The notes beneath the pieces were generated by a model. The model had not been told where the DNA came from, searched no databases, and worked only from the letters and a program-made list of their open reading frames with translations. From assembly GCA_002842755.1 (NCBI GenBank), contig PHDU01000013.1:42014-106013 (forward strand): a stretch of DNA of 64,000 nt, given 5' to 3'. Made by a program: the position numbers and the translations under genes. Position 1 is the first letter of the stretch. Every line of letters starts with the position of its first letter. The DNA is from Bacteroidetes bacterium HGW-Bacteroidetes-1 (GTDB lineage Bacteria; Bacteroidota; Bacteroidia; Bacteroidales; F082). Below, one piece after another: positions 10,168-18,913 of the stretch.

Positions 10168-10194
10168 AAAAAAAAAGCCACCCGGGAGGGTGGC
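10168..10194 (-). terminator. Rho-independent terminator on the minus strand, no gene assigned
   Basis: GCCACCC (10177-10183), loop GGGA, GGGTGGC (10188-10194) form a perfect 7-bp GC-rich stem. On the minus strand it is followed by a run of nine T (complement of 10168-10176). It cannot serve the plus-strand gene ending at 10032 because no T-tract follows on that strand. No minus-strand protein gene lies to the right before the M28 peptidase, so it may end a small RNA. Confidence 0.6.
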
Positions 10195-10558
10195 CCAATT
10201 ATGAAAAACAAACAAAACAAGTCTCTTTGAAAATCACGTTTCAATTAATCTACCAACCTTTGTGCCAAAAATCGATTGATTTGATTGTCAATTAATTAAG
10301 TTTATCTATCATTGTGCATAAATTCCAATTCTTGGAATTTTATTCCTGTATCGGGATTATAATCTCAGTAAACAGAAAATTCACACTGTTTGATTTGTGC
10401 TATATATTCATCTACAGTACTTTATACTATAGTAAATCTGGTACAAAAAATAAAAAAAAATTCCCAAAACTGGAAATTTACATAGTAAAATTGAATCTAC
10501 TATACAAGTTGCCTCTTACATACCATCAATCGTCCAAGCGTTTAAAGAATTATTTGTT

Positions 10559-10566
10559 TATTTTTG
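10559..10566 (+). promoter_or_regulatory. -7 promoter element before the M28 peptidase gene
   Basis: TATTTTTG fits TAnnTTTG exactly and lies 18 bases before the ATG at 10585, giving a short leader of about a dozen bases. No convincing TTTG -33 element is seen at the usual spacing. Confidence 0.45.
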
Positions 10567-10584
10567 CCAAAATTTTTTATAATC

Positions 10585-12357
10585 ATGCGCATCAAAACCA
10601 TCTTTTTTCTTCTGCTGATTTCAGGGTTGTCTCTGCAAGCCCAGCAACTTCAGTTTTCCAAAGCAACACTTCAAAAGAATCTCTATTTTTTGGCTTCAGA
10701 TAGCTTAAAAGGACGTTTCCCCGGCACTGCCGAAGATAAAATAGCCGTATCATTTATACGCAACTATTTTGAATCGAATCATTTAATTCTTCCGGAAGAA
10801 AACGGTTTACAACCTTTCACCGTGACTACTTCTGTTGAAGCATCCAGTGAAAATAGTTTGGCTATCAACACCACAAATGGGGTTTACGGAACTGATTTCA
10901 GTCTTTACACCTTTAGCAGCAACACAACCCTTTCTGCAGATGTTGTTTTTACTGGTTTCGGAATGAGTATAGAAACAGATGACTTTCAATGGAACGATTA
11001 TGAGAATCTTGACGTAAAGGACAAATGGGTACTGGTGCTCAAGGGTGACCCCGAACCCGAAAACAATGACAGTCGGTTCATCCCTTTTGCAGATACACGA
11101 ACTAAAACTCTTTTTGCCCGTGACAAAGGAGCTAAAGGAATTCTATTCATAGGTGGAAGCAAAAACAATCCATCAGATGAGCTTGCCCCTTTACTTTTTG
11201 AACGGGCAGTAGTAAGTGCCGGTATCCCTGCTATTGACATAAAGAAAGTGTGGGCCGAATCACATTTATTGGGCAATGAAATGACAATTGACAGTCTTGA
11301 AAAATTGATAATTGCTGGCGGGAAGCCCTATCAATTCAGTTTAAATTCTAAGGTAACTGCTACCACTTCTCTGGTTCGCAATGATGTTACCACCTACAAT
11401 ATCATCGGAATCCTTGTAGGCAGTGACCCTGTACTGAAAGACGAATATGTAGTGATTGGTGCCCATTATGATCATCTTGGAATGGGTGGGCAGGGTTCAG
11501 GTTCACGCATGCCTGATACCATTGCTGCACATATAGGTGCGGATGACAATGCGTCTGGCACAACAGGTGTAATGGAGTTAGCAGCAATGCTCTCTAAAAA
11601 CCAAGTTCAGCTTAAAAGAAGTGTATTGTTTGTGCTTTTTGGAGCAGAAGAGATGGGACTGCTTGGTTCACGGCATTTTGTAAAAAACCTGCCCTTATCC
11701 AAAGAAAAAGTTGTAGCCATGCTCAACCTTGATATGATTGGCCGCCTTAACGAAAAAAGCGCAGTCGCTATTGGCGGCACAGGCACAGCCAAAGAAATTG
11801 ATTCACTGCTCACAAATGTTGCAAAAAAGGGTAATCTGCAACTTTCATTTTCTCCGGAAGGATTTGGCGCTTCAGACCATGCCTCTTTTTATGCTGAAAA
11901 TATCCCGGTAATGTTTTTCTCAACCGGCGCACATTCCGATTATCATACTCCGCTTGATTCACCTGACAAAATAAATTATGACGGAATGATTCAAGTTTTG
12001 GAACTGGTTGGCGATGTTGCTATTGCAATTGCTAATTCGGATGAGCAACTCAACTTTACGGAAGCCGGACCTAAAGAACGTGCTACAGGAAGACGCGGCT
12101 TTAAAGTAACCCTTGGAATCATGCCTGATTTCACAAGCAACAGTACCGATGGTTTAGGTGTTGGAGGTGTAACAAAAGGCGGGCCTGCCGATCGTGGAGG
12201 AATGCTTAAGGGGGATAAAATTACGGGAATAAATGGTATGCCGGTTGGAACAATTTACGATTATATGAACCGACTGAAACAACTTAAACCAGGGCAACGC
12301 GTCAATGTCGATGTGGAACGGAACAACGAAAAGATGATTCTTATTGTGGATTTATAA
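10585..12357 (+). CDS. Exported M28 metallopeptidase with PA and PDZ domains
   Basis: A zinc aminopeptidase-like exopeptidase of 590 residues. The signal peptide MRIKTIFFLLLISGLSLQAQ is read from ATG 10585; an in-frame upstream ATG at 10564 would disrupt it. The order is: PA-like inserted domain (about 110-260), M28 catalytic domain (about 270-490) and PDZ domain (about 500-590, GVGGVTKGGPADRGGMLKGD). Zinc ligands and catalytic residues are recognisable: GAHYDHLG (His near 294), GADDNASG, the Glu pair of GAEEMGLLGS, NLDMIGR and the His of HSDYHTPLD. The PDZ suggests substrate or partner docking in the periplasm. The gtrA gene begins 11 bases downstream, so cotranscription is possible. Physiological substrates are not predictable. 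Confidence 0.9.
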   Translation: MRIKTIFFLLLISGLSLQAQQLQFSKATLQKNLYFLASDSLKGRFPGTAEDKIAVSFIRNYFESNHLILPEENGLQPFTVTTSVEASSENSLAINTTNGVYGTDFSLYTFSSNTTLSADVVFTGFGMSIETDDFQWNDYENLDVKDKWVLVLKGDPEPENNDSRFIPFADTRTKTLFARDKGAKGILFIGGSKNNPSDELAPLLFERAVVSAGIPAIDIKKVWAESHLLGNEMTIDSLEKLIIAGGKPYQFSLNSKVTATTSLVRNDVTTYNIIGILVGSDPVLKDEYVVIGAHYDHLGMGGQGSGSRMPDTIAAHIGADDNASGTTGVMELAAMLSKNQVQLKRSVLFVLFGAEEMGLLGSRHFVKNLPLSKEKVVAMLNLDMIGRLNEKSAVAIGGTGTAKEIDSLLTNVAKKGNLQLSFSPEGFGASDHASFYAENIPVMFFSTGAHSDYHTPLDSPDKINYDGMIQVLELVGDVAIAIANSDEQLNFTEAGPKERATGRRGFKVTLGIMPDFTSNSTDGLGVGGVTKGGPADRGGMLKGDKITGINGMPVGTIYDYMNRLKQLKPGQRVNVDVERNNEKMILIVDL

Positions 12358-12368
12358 CGTATCAAAAT

Positions 12369-12779
12369 TTGCACACGCTTTACATTGATTTTCTCATTAG
12401 GAACCTGCTTTTCAAATTTGTAAAATTTGGTGCTGTAGGCTTCTCAGGTGTTTTTATTGATTTCGGTCTGACTTTCGTCTTTAAGGAATTTTTTCGTGTC
12501 CAAAAATACATCAGTAACGCCATCGGCTTTATGACGGCTGCCACATCCAATTACTTCCTCAACCGTATATGGACCTTTCAAAGCACCAACCCCAACGTTG
12601 TTTTTGAATATACTGAGTTTATCATTATTTCTTTTATCGGACTGATTATCAACACAGCGATTTTATGGTTTTTGGTCAGCAAACTCAAAATGAACTTCTA
12701 CATCAGCAAGATTTTTGCAATAGGTGTAGTTACTTTATGGAATTTTGCGGCAAACCTTATGATTACATTTAATGTGTGA
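12369..12779 (+). CDS. GtrA-family membrane protein
   Basis: A small integral membrane protein of 136 residues with four hydrophobic segments. It matches the GtrA/DPMS family (LLFKFVKFGAVGFSGVFIDFG, then ISNAIGFMTAATSNYFLNRIWTF), whose members flip or move polyprenyl-linked sugars or assist cell-surface glycosylation. The start is a TTG at 12369, since the next in-frame Met lies inside the second helix and would lose the conserved first helix. It sits 11 bases after the M28 peptidase stop and just before a T9SS cargo gene. T9SS cargo can be attached to A-LPS, so a surface-polysaccharide role would fit, but that link is only inferred. Confidence 0.85.
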   Translation: MHTLYIDFLIRNLLFKFVKFGAVGFSGVFIDFGLTFVFKEFFRVQKYISNAIGFMTAATSNYFLNRIWTFQSTNPNVVFEYTEFIIISFIGLIINTAILWFLVSKLKMNFYISKIFAIGVVTLWNFAANLMITFNV

Positions 12780-12830
12780 CCCTGCGACATTCAAAACCGA
12801 AATACCCAAGCTATTTCTCACAAACATTTG

Positions 12831-12838
12831 TATTTTTG
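12831..12838 (+). promoter_or_regulatory. -7 promoter element before the T9SS InlB-repeat gene
   Basis: TATTTTTG matches TAnnTTTG and lies 18 bases before the ATG at 12857. No clear -33 TTTG occurs at 19-21 bases upstream. Confidence 0.4.
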
Positions 12839-12856
12839 TTTTATCTTAATCAGAAC

Positions 12857-14821
12857 ATGAAAACATTACTGCATTTGTTATTTGCACACAGCAGCAGGTT
12901 GCTACAAACTTTTAGGTTTTCGGCACTGCTCATCTCAGCTTTTTTAGCTCAAATTGAAGTAGTGAATGGGCAAGCATTTCTTAAAGAGGATTTTATTATT
13001 TCAACAAACCAACTTGATCAGAACAAAGGTCCATTAAGACAAAACACCATTCATGTTCCACTAAAAATGGGCGGACCTGGATTTGACGCCATCTCCTCCT
13101 TTCAGCTTTTCTTGCAATACGACCCTGCAAAACTATCTTTAGCAGGATATATCCCTGAAGCAATTAACAATGTAGCGGTCAACAGCGAGGGAAATATGCT
13201 TGTTCTTAATTGGTCTAATCCTTCAAATCCCGTAAATTTTACTTCAACCACCATTCTGCTTCAGCTGCAGTTTAACAGAATCAGCGAGGGTGATGTGTCT
13301 CTAATCTTTCTTCCGGGAAGTCGGGTAGGCAACAATCAGGGCTTACTCCCCGTACAATATGTCAATGGAATAATTTTCCAGACGTGGCAACTTACACTCA
13401 CATCTCAACCAACTGATGGAGGCACTACGACTGGTTCAGGCGAATATTTGCCAGGGCAGAGTATCAATCTTGCAGCATTGCCTTCATTGGGATTCTATTT
13501 TCAAAACTGGACACAAAACGGAAATATCCTCTCAACAAATCCATCCTTCACATTCACAATGCCTGCCTCAAATGTGAACATTCAGGCCAATTTTACGCCA
13601 CAAAGCTATCAGGTAACAACGCAATCGATACCTTCCGAAGGAGGCTTAACATCTGGTTCAGGCGTTTATGAATTCGGACAAACTGTAAGTTTAAATGCAA
13701 ACGCTCACACAGGTTATTGCTTTATAAACTGGACCATTGATGGAGAGATTGTTTCTGCCAATCCTTCGTATAGCTTTACAATGCCAGCCGAAAATTTAAG
13801 TATTTGGGCCAATTTTGAACACCTTTTGTATTCGTTGGATTTAGATGTTGATCCACCTGCATCAGGAAGCGCAACAGGAGGAGGAGATTATTATTTTAAT
13901 GATGCGGTAACTGTAGTTGCAAATGCTTCTGAAGGTTTTCAATTTGAGTGCTGGACCCAAAATGCCAATACAGTTTCGACCAATCCGATTTACAGCTTTT
14001 TGATGCCGGCCTCCGCCCTGCAACTCATAGCCCGTTTCTCCATAAATACATACACTATTCAGATTCAGGCCAACAATCCTGATTTTGGAAGTGTGACAGG
14101 TAGCGGCACTTTCTTTCATAACGATCCGGTAACCGTATCCGCCTTGCCCAACGAGGACTATGTTTTTATTGCATGGATAGAAAACAGTCAGATCGTTTCT
14201 TTTCAGCCCATTTACACCTTTAACATCGTTTCGGAAAGAAATCTGACAGCAGTTTTTCAGGAGATGATGACTTGCTCCCAGCCCGTTGAGCTTTCCGTGA
14301 ACGACCTAAGTGAAACAACAGCAGTCATTTCATGGGTTTCACCCTCAGAAATTCAGGCTTGGGATGTGCTTTGGGATCTGGCAGATTTCGATACACTTCA
14401 GACAGGAAATCTTGTTTCAAACTGGACACAGAACTTTTTACTTCTTGACAATCTTTCACCCCAGACTTCTTATGATTTTTATGTAAGAGCCATTTGCGGC
14501 GATGATTTACAAAGTTCCTGGACAGGACCATACCGTTTTTCAACCCACTATGTCGGATCGTTCGAACACTCGTCTTTCCCTCAATTCTTATTGTACCCCA
14601 ATCCGGCAAAGGAAAGCCTGACCGTAGCATCACCATCAACTTTAACGGGTTGGATTCATTACGAACTGATTGATAACCGTGGAGTGAAAATCATGAAGGA
14701 GACAAAATGGTTTGAAAATAATCTCAAAATTTCACTTGCTGGCCTCCATCAAGGGATTTACTTCCTCAACGCAACCATCAACAGTCAGCATTTTACAGGA
14801 AAAGTATCCGTTGTAAATTAA
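12857..14821 (+). CDS. T9SS-secreted surface protein with InlB-type repeats and Fn3 domain
   Basis: A 654-residue modular surface protein. Order: signal region (ending near VVNGQA), a cohesin-like beta domain (LQYDPAKLSLAGY, about 50-170), four divergent InlB B-type repeats of about 75-80 residues, a fibronectin type III domain (VNDLSETTAVISW to YDFYVRAICG) and a type IX secretion sorting tail (FLLYPNPAKESLTV to GIYFLNATI). Each InlB-type repeat carries a GxGxY...G..V.L.A....G..F..W pattern, then a MPA segment. An adhesin or surface-structure role is likely; no enzymatic domain is seen. The ATG at 12857 is preferred over an upstream frame start at 12776 because it precedes the signal sequence and follows a promoter element. 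Confidence 0.85.
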   Translation: MKTLLHLLFAHSSRLLQTFRFSALLISAFLAQIEVVNGQAFLKEDFIISTNQLDQNKGPLRQNTIHVPLKMGGPGFDAISSFQLFLQYDPAKLSLAGYIPEAINNVAVNSEGNMLVLNWSNPSNPVNFTSTTILLQLQFNRISEGDVSLIFLPGSRVGNNQGLLPVQYVNGIIFQTWQLTLTSQPTDGGTTTGSGEYLPGQSINLAALPSLGFYFQNWTQNGNILSTNPSFTFTMPASNVNIQANFTPQSYQVTTQSIPSEGGLTSGSGVYEFGQTVSLNANAHTGYCFINWTIDGEIVSANPSYSFTMPAENLSIWANFEHLLYSLDLDVDPPASGSATGGGDYYFNDAVTVVANASEGFQFECWTQNANTVSTNPIYSFLMPASALQLIARFSINTYTIQIQANNPDFGSVTGSGTFFHNDPVTVSALPNEDYVFIAWIENSQIVSFQPIYTFNIVSERNLTAVFQEMMTCSQPVELSVNDLSETTAVISWVSPSEIQAWDVLWDLADFDTLQTGNLVSNWTQNFLLLDNLSPQTSYDFYVRAICGDDLQSSWTGPYRFSTHYVGSFEHSSFPQFLLYPNPAKESLTVASPSTLTGWIHYELIDNRGVKIMKETKWFENNLKISLAGLHQGIYFLNATINSQHFTGKVSVVN

Positions 14822-14973
14822 AATCCGGGAACTATTGCTTTAACACACCTTGATGCGCCAGCTGACATTGACCATGTTTGGTGGAATCTGAAACAAATGT
14901 TTTAAAAAAATCCATTCAAATGTAACTTTTTATTATCCTTGTGCGTCATTACTATCGATTGCAACCAAGGCCT

Positions 14974-15468
14974 ATGACCCGAAAAGAATACAATGCCTGT
15001 GTAGATGAACATGCCGACAAGCTTTATCGCTTTATTCTTAAGAATATACGTGACACCGACAAAGCGCACGATATCGTTCAGGATGCATACACAAAGGTGT
15101 GGCAAAAATCAGAAAGTATCAGCTTTGAAAAAAGCAAATCCTATCTGTTTACCACTGCATACAACACCATGATCGACATGATTAGAAAAGAAGAACGTAT
15201 GACAAGACTTGAAGAACATCATCAAAAAAATGAAGTTTCTTTCAATACCTTCAGCGATCTTAAAGAAGTGTTGGATGAGGCCTTGCAACAACTGCCCGAA
15301 ATACAACGTACTGTTGTTTTACTGCGCGATTATGAGGGCTATAGTTATGCTGAAATTGGCAACATCACCAACCTTAACGAAGCGCAGGTAAAGGTGTATA
15401 TTTTCAGGGCACGCCTGGCATTGAAACAATATATTCAACGTTTGGATTACGTTTTGGAGGATAGATAA
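14974..15468 (+). CDS. ECF-family RNA polymerase sigma factor
   Basis: An extracytoplasmic-function sigma factor of about 164 residues. Region 2 is seen in YRFILKNIRDTDKAHDIVQDAYTKVW, and region 4 in ALQQLPEIQRTVVLLRDYEGYSYAEIGNITNLNEAQVKVYIFRARLALK, with its helix-turn-helix. Region 2 binds the -10 and region 4 the -35 element. I start it at ATG 14974 (MTRKEYNACV); a GTG at 14941 in the same frame is possible but adds an unconserved segment. The next gene begins directly after the stop codon and encodes a membrane protein, the usual sigma/anti-sigma pairing. TATCCTTG just upstream (about 14935) resembles a promoter. Confidence 0.9.
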   Translation: MTRKEYNACVDEHADKLYRFILKNIRDTDKAHDIVQDAYTKVWQKSESISFEKSKSYLFTTAYNTMIDMIRKEERMTRLEEHHQKNEVSFNTFSDLKEVLDEALQQLPEIQRTVVLLRDYEGYSYAEIGNITNLNEAQVKVYIFRARLALKQYIQRLDYVLEDR

Positions 15469-16611
15469 ATGAAAATCAACGAAAACAATTACGAAGCATT
15501 TCTGCTCGACATGATCGAAGGCAGACTTGACCGGAAGGATGAAGTTTTGTTGAAACAATTCATTCTTCAAAATCCTGAATTGGGGGCATGGGAAGAACTG
15601 ACAAGTTCTTTGCCTGTGTTAGTAGCTGAATCTTATACATTTCCTGATAAGCGTGCACTAAGGAAACCCGGAGCTCATAGCACAAAAGGAATGGATGAAT
15701 CCAATTATGAGGAACAATTCATTTCCTTTCATGAAGGCCTGCTGTCGAAACAAGAGCAGGATGAATTAGATAATTTTCTGAAAGGAAACGCAAAGTTGAG
15801 AAAGGAATTTACGCTTTTCGGAAAGGTTTATCTGAAACCTGATCTTTCGATCCTTTTTGTTGAAAAGGAAAAACTGTATCAAAAAATTATTTTTTTAAGT
15901 CCTGTTTTTGTAAGAAATTTATCAATAGCAGCCAGCTTGTTGTTGCTTTTTTCAATTGGCTGGTGGTGGCTTCGATCTTCCCAGGTTGATCATAAAGTGA
16001 TTATTCCGGTTGAAATCCCTGTTCAAGTGCCAAAAGAAACCAAACAAACCGCAATTTTTGAAAACATTACTCCACAAATAAGTGAAGTATCAGAAATTAA
16101 AGCAAAAAAAAGGGAGTCTTACGATTATTCTGAAACAAAAACACAATCTTCCCCAACAGAAGTTGGTGAACGGTTGGAGTCACTCCCATCCATGAGTGGA
16201 TTCACAGCTTCAAAAATTGAACAACCCATCGAAGAAAAGGAACTTTCGGTTACAATTCCTGTGTCCAATCGTATTATTCTTGCTACACTTGTATCCGGAA
16301 GCAATATCGAAGCACAAGAAAAGTCAAAATCAGTTTTTGGCCGTATCATCGACAATAGCATTGGTAAAACGCTTGCTGCTTTCAAACCCTCTAAGGATGA
16401 ACTTGATGACATCCCTGAAACGACACCATTGAGTAAGGGATTTTCACTTTGGGATCTGGCCAGTTCGGGTGTGAAAACATACAATGCCCTCACAGATAGT
16501 GATGCCCAGCTCGTACAGGCACACGACAAAAATGGCAATCTACTGGGTGTGAGATTCAATTCAAATCGAATCAATTTTAGCAAAAATTTCTCTACACCAA
16601 CAGAAAACTAA
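15469..16611 (+). CDS. Membrane-anchored probable anti-sigma factor
   Basis: A 380-residue protein with one transmembrane helix at about residues 145-167 (LSIAASLLLLFSIGWWWL). The first 140 residues would lie in the cytosol and contain two similar segments, NYEAFLLDMIEGRLDRKDEVLLKQFI and NYEEQFISFHEGLLSKQEQDELDNFL. These resemble the N-terminal part of Bacteroidota anti-sigma factors that bind ECF sigma. The periplasmic part (about 170-380) is low-complexity, rich in Ser, Thr, Glu and Lys, and is not recognised. The ATG follows the sigma stop codon with no gap, indicating translational coupling. The function is inferred from this pairing; no zinc-binding anti-sigma motif is visible. Confidence 0.7.
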   Translation: MKINENNYEAFLLDMIEGRLDRKDEVLLKQFILQNPELGAWEELTSSLPVLVAESYTFPDKRALRKPGAHSTKGMDESNYEEQFISFHEGLLSKQEQDELDNFLKGNAKLRKEFTLFGKVYLKPDLSILFVEKEKLYQKIIFLSPVFVRNLSIAASLLLLFSIGWWWLRSSQVDHKVIIPVEIPVQVPKETKQTAIFENITPQISEVSEIKAKKRESYDYSETKTQSSPTEVGERLESLPSMSGFTASKIEQPIEEKELSVTIPVSNRIILATLVSGSNIEAQEKSKSVFGRIIDNSIGKTLAAFKPSKDELDDIPETTPLSKGFSLWDLASSGVKTYNALTDSDAQLVQAHDKNGNLLGVRFNSNRINFSKNFSTPTEN

Positions 16612-16705
16612 GTTGTAATGTTTAATTTTTACTAAAAAAAACAGGTAAACCTCCATTATTATTATTCCTTTCTTATTTTCGCGTGTGAAAAACTCTTGTC
16701 ATTTA

Positions 16706-16737
16706 TTTGAGTAGTTTTCAAAAGATTAATATCTTTG
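16706..16737 (+). promoter_or_regulatory. Bacteroidota-type promoter (TTTG / TATCTTTG)
   Basis: TTTG at 16706-16709 is followed after 20 bases by TATCTTTG at 16730-16737. Both sequence and spacing fit the Bacteroidota -33/-7 consensus. It is the best promoter match in the window. The leader to the start codon at 16786 would be about 40 bases. Confidence 0.75.
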
Positions 16738-16785
16738 CTGTTCATTAAAGAGAAAACTAAATATTTATTAACCTAAATTATTTTC

Positions 16786-18810
16786 ATGATGAAAAAACTT
16801 TTACTTCTTAGTTTGGTAATCTGCCTTGGCTTTGCAGCTACTGCGCAGAGAACCTATACTTTCAAACAACAAGTGCATGAGCACAAAGCCATCGAAAAGA
16901 TGAAGATAGGCATTGAACCCATTAAGGACAATACAGTTGTTAACGCACAAGCCGATGAAGCTCCTGCTTACTTGCCAACTTACAAAAACACCAATGTTGT
17001 AACTGTTATTGACATTGGAACTTCTGCCAACGCCTACAGCTATGGTTATGGTGGTGGACAAAAAGCTATTCTTCATGCTGAACCCGAGTTAAACCTCGTG
17101 ACCAATTTCCATCGTATGGGTGGCGCCCTCGATGTAGGTGGTTATTCTGGTGACCTCGGCTATGATATTTCAGTTGACGGTGGTTTAACCTGGACCAACA
17201 TGATTGAAATGTATGTTGCAGAGAACAATGCAGGTGGCACTTATTTCACTGATGCTGCCCGCTATCCCAATCATGGCGTTTACAATCCTGAAGGAAATAC
17301 TGATCTAAGCAATGCGTGGTTGCAATACTTTGCTCCAAACCTTGATGGATCGAATTCTACTGACAGCTGGGGTGGATATAGTTTTGGTTCTGTAAATCTA
17401 GCGGATCCAACTATCAAAACCAAAAATCTGCAGTCTACAAATCCTCCGGTATATCAGTACATACCAGATTCATATGAGGTGACAAGACAAGGAAAAGTAT
17501 ATGTTGTTGATATCAATCAAGACTGGGGCAGCGGATCAGTTGTTTATCAGGGAAGCTTGATTATGAACGAAGGTGAATGGGATGAAACTGCCAATGATTT
17601 TGTATTTGAACAAGAATTATTGGATGCACCAGTTGCTGCTGCTACAACGCGCCCTTCAAATACTCAGGTTGCCTTTTCAGAAGACGGTATGACCGGCTAC
17701 ATTTCGTTCCTTGGCGACAATGAAACTGTGAACGTTATTGGTGGAGCACCAGGTTATTACCCTATCATTTTAAAAACTATGGATGGTGGTGCATCATGGT
17801 CCGACCCAACCGGTATTCAGTTAGCCGGGCCTAATGGGCTTGCCGGTATTGTTAATGACCTTTTGACAGACGAGCAGATTGCACAACTGTATGCAGCTCC
17901 TCTTCCTGGCCGCGATGAAATTCCTTACACAACAGGTTTTGACCACAACATCACTGTTGACGCAAATGGAAACTTACACATTGCTATTGTAGTTGGTGTT
18001 GTCGGTAGTACAGATTACAGTATCGTTTCAGAAGCCTATTTATTTGCAGCTTATGACATTTATACCACCGATGGCGGCACAACATGGCACGCAGTTAAAC
18101 TTGGAAGCATCAGACAATTCCGTGGCACATGGCCTGGTGACTATACTGAAGATAACCGTATCCAGATCACGGTTTCACCTGATCGTGAAACAGTTTTTGT
18201 AACATGGCTCGATACCGATCTTGAAGATGTTGAGGACAACACACGTCCTAACATTTACAGCCGCGGAATTCGTCCAAACCCATGGGGCACAGCTGATCTT
18301 ACTTGTGATGGCACCAACCCTATTGCTACTAATGTTACACTTTTCTCACCCGGTATGTGGAATGCATCTTTTGCAGCTGTTGCTCAAAAGAGTTTCTTTG
18401 CCGATGGAAAATACACCATTCCAATGACATACCAGCCATTGGCTCCTGATGTTGATCCAGGAACTCCTGTTCAGTACAAATACATTACCAATTTCTTCTT
18501 CACAGACGCCAGTTTCTGTGTAGTTGGTGCAGAAGAAATTCAGCAAATTGAAACTACTCAGGTAAGTCAAAACTTCCCAAATCCTTTCAATGGTGAAACC
18601 AATATTTATATTAATCTTGCCAAAGGAAGCAATCTGAATCTTGAAGTTTACAACCTTACAGGACAAAAAGTTCTTGCAAAAGACTATGGTTACAAACCAG
18701 CTGGCCAGGTTACAATTACTTTAAGGGCTGACGAGCTCACTACTGGCGTTTATTTCTATACAGTTGAAGCATCTGGAAATAAAGTTACACGCAAAATGAT
18801 TGTTAAATAG
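16786..18810 (+). CDS. T9SS-secreted protein with Asp-box (BNR-like) motifs
   Basis: A 674-residue secreted protein. The signal peptide MMKKLLLLSLVICLGFAATAQ is followed by a large beta-rich region. It contains Asp-box-like motifs, SVDGGLTW, TMDGGASW and TTDGGTTW, which cap blades in sialidase-type propellers. The C-terminus is a type IX secretion tail (NFPNPFNGETNIYINL, then GVYFYTVEASG). Asp boxes alone do not prove sialidase activity, and no Arg triad or FRIP motif could be identified, so the catalytic role is open. It lies after the sigma/anti-sigma pair, with its own strong promoter and terminator. The start may be either of two adjacent ATG codons (16786, 16789). Confidence 0.8.
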   Translation: MMKKLLLLSLVICLGFAATAQRTYTFKQQVHEHKAIEKMKIGIEPIKDNTVVNAQADEAPAYLPTYKNTNVVTVIDIGTSANAYSYGYGGGQKAILHAEPELNLVTNFHRMGGALDVGGYSGDLGYDISVDGGLTWTNMIEMYVAENNAGGTYFTDAARYPNHGVYNPEGNTDLSNAWLQYFAPNLDGSNSTDSWGGYSFGSVNLADPTIKTKNLQSTNPPVYQYIPDSYEVTRQGKVYVVDINQDWGSGSVVYQGSLIMNEGEWDETANDFVFEQELLDAPVAAATTRPSNTQVAFSEDGMTGYISFLGDNETVNVIGGAPGYYPIILKTMDGGASWSDPTGIQLAGPNGLAGIVNDLLTDEQIAQLYAAPLPGRDEIPYTTGFDHNITVDANGNLHIAIVVGVVGSTDYSIVSEAYLFAAYDIYTTDGGTTWHAVKLGSIRQFRGTWPGDYTEDNRIQITVSPDRETVFVTWLDTDLEDVEDNTRPNIYSRGIRPNPWGTADLTCDGTNPIATNVTLFSPGMWNASFAAVAQKSFFADGKYTIPMTYQPLAPDVDPGTPVQYKYITNFFFTDASFCVVGAEEIQQIETTQVSQNFPNPFNGETNIYINLAKGSNLNLEVYNLTGQKVLAKDYGYKPAGQVTITLRADELTTGVYFYTVEASGNKVTRKMIVK

Positions 18811-18834
18811 TTCAATCATTTTCCTTCATAAAAA

Positions 18835-18864
18835 AACGCCTTCAGATTTGGAGGCGTTTTTTTT
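18835..18864 (+). terminator. Rho-independent terminator after the first Asp-box gene
   Basis: AACGCCTTC pairs with GGAGGCGTT across a short loop (9-bp stem with one G-T pair) and is followed by eight T. It ends the gene stopping at 18810. Confidence 0.85.
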
Positions 18865-18865
18865 A

Positions 18866-18873
18866 TATATTTG
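18866..18873 (+). promoter_or_regulatory. -7 promoter element immediately after the terminator
   Basis: TATATTTG matches TAnnTTTG and begins where the terminator T-tract ends, giving a leader of about 35 bases to the ATG at 18914. A TTTG lies only 15 bases upstream (18847-18850), inside the hairpin, so the -33 element is uncertain. Confidence 0.5.
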
Positions 18874-18913
18874 CAACGATAATAGCATTAATTTTAAATC
18901 AAAACTTTCAAAG

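Larger units (their letters stand above)
10033..10584. other. Gene-free stretch with an orphan hairpin and a promoter
   Basis: No protein gene is supported in these 552 AT-rich bases. The region holds a strong GC hairpin at 10177-10194 followed by a T-tract on the minus strand, and the promoter of the M28 peptidase gene at its right end. An open frame at 10314-10703 overlaps the peptidase gene in another frame and has no family features. Confidence 0.5.

Noticed and set aside
16786..18810. Calling the Asp-box proteins sialidases
   Set aside because: Asp boxes occur in many propeller proteins; the Arg triad, nucleophile Tyr and FRIP motif could not be identified.
18800..18913. Longer start for the second Asp-box protein
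   Set aside because: It would run through the previous terminator and promoter and hide the signal peptide.
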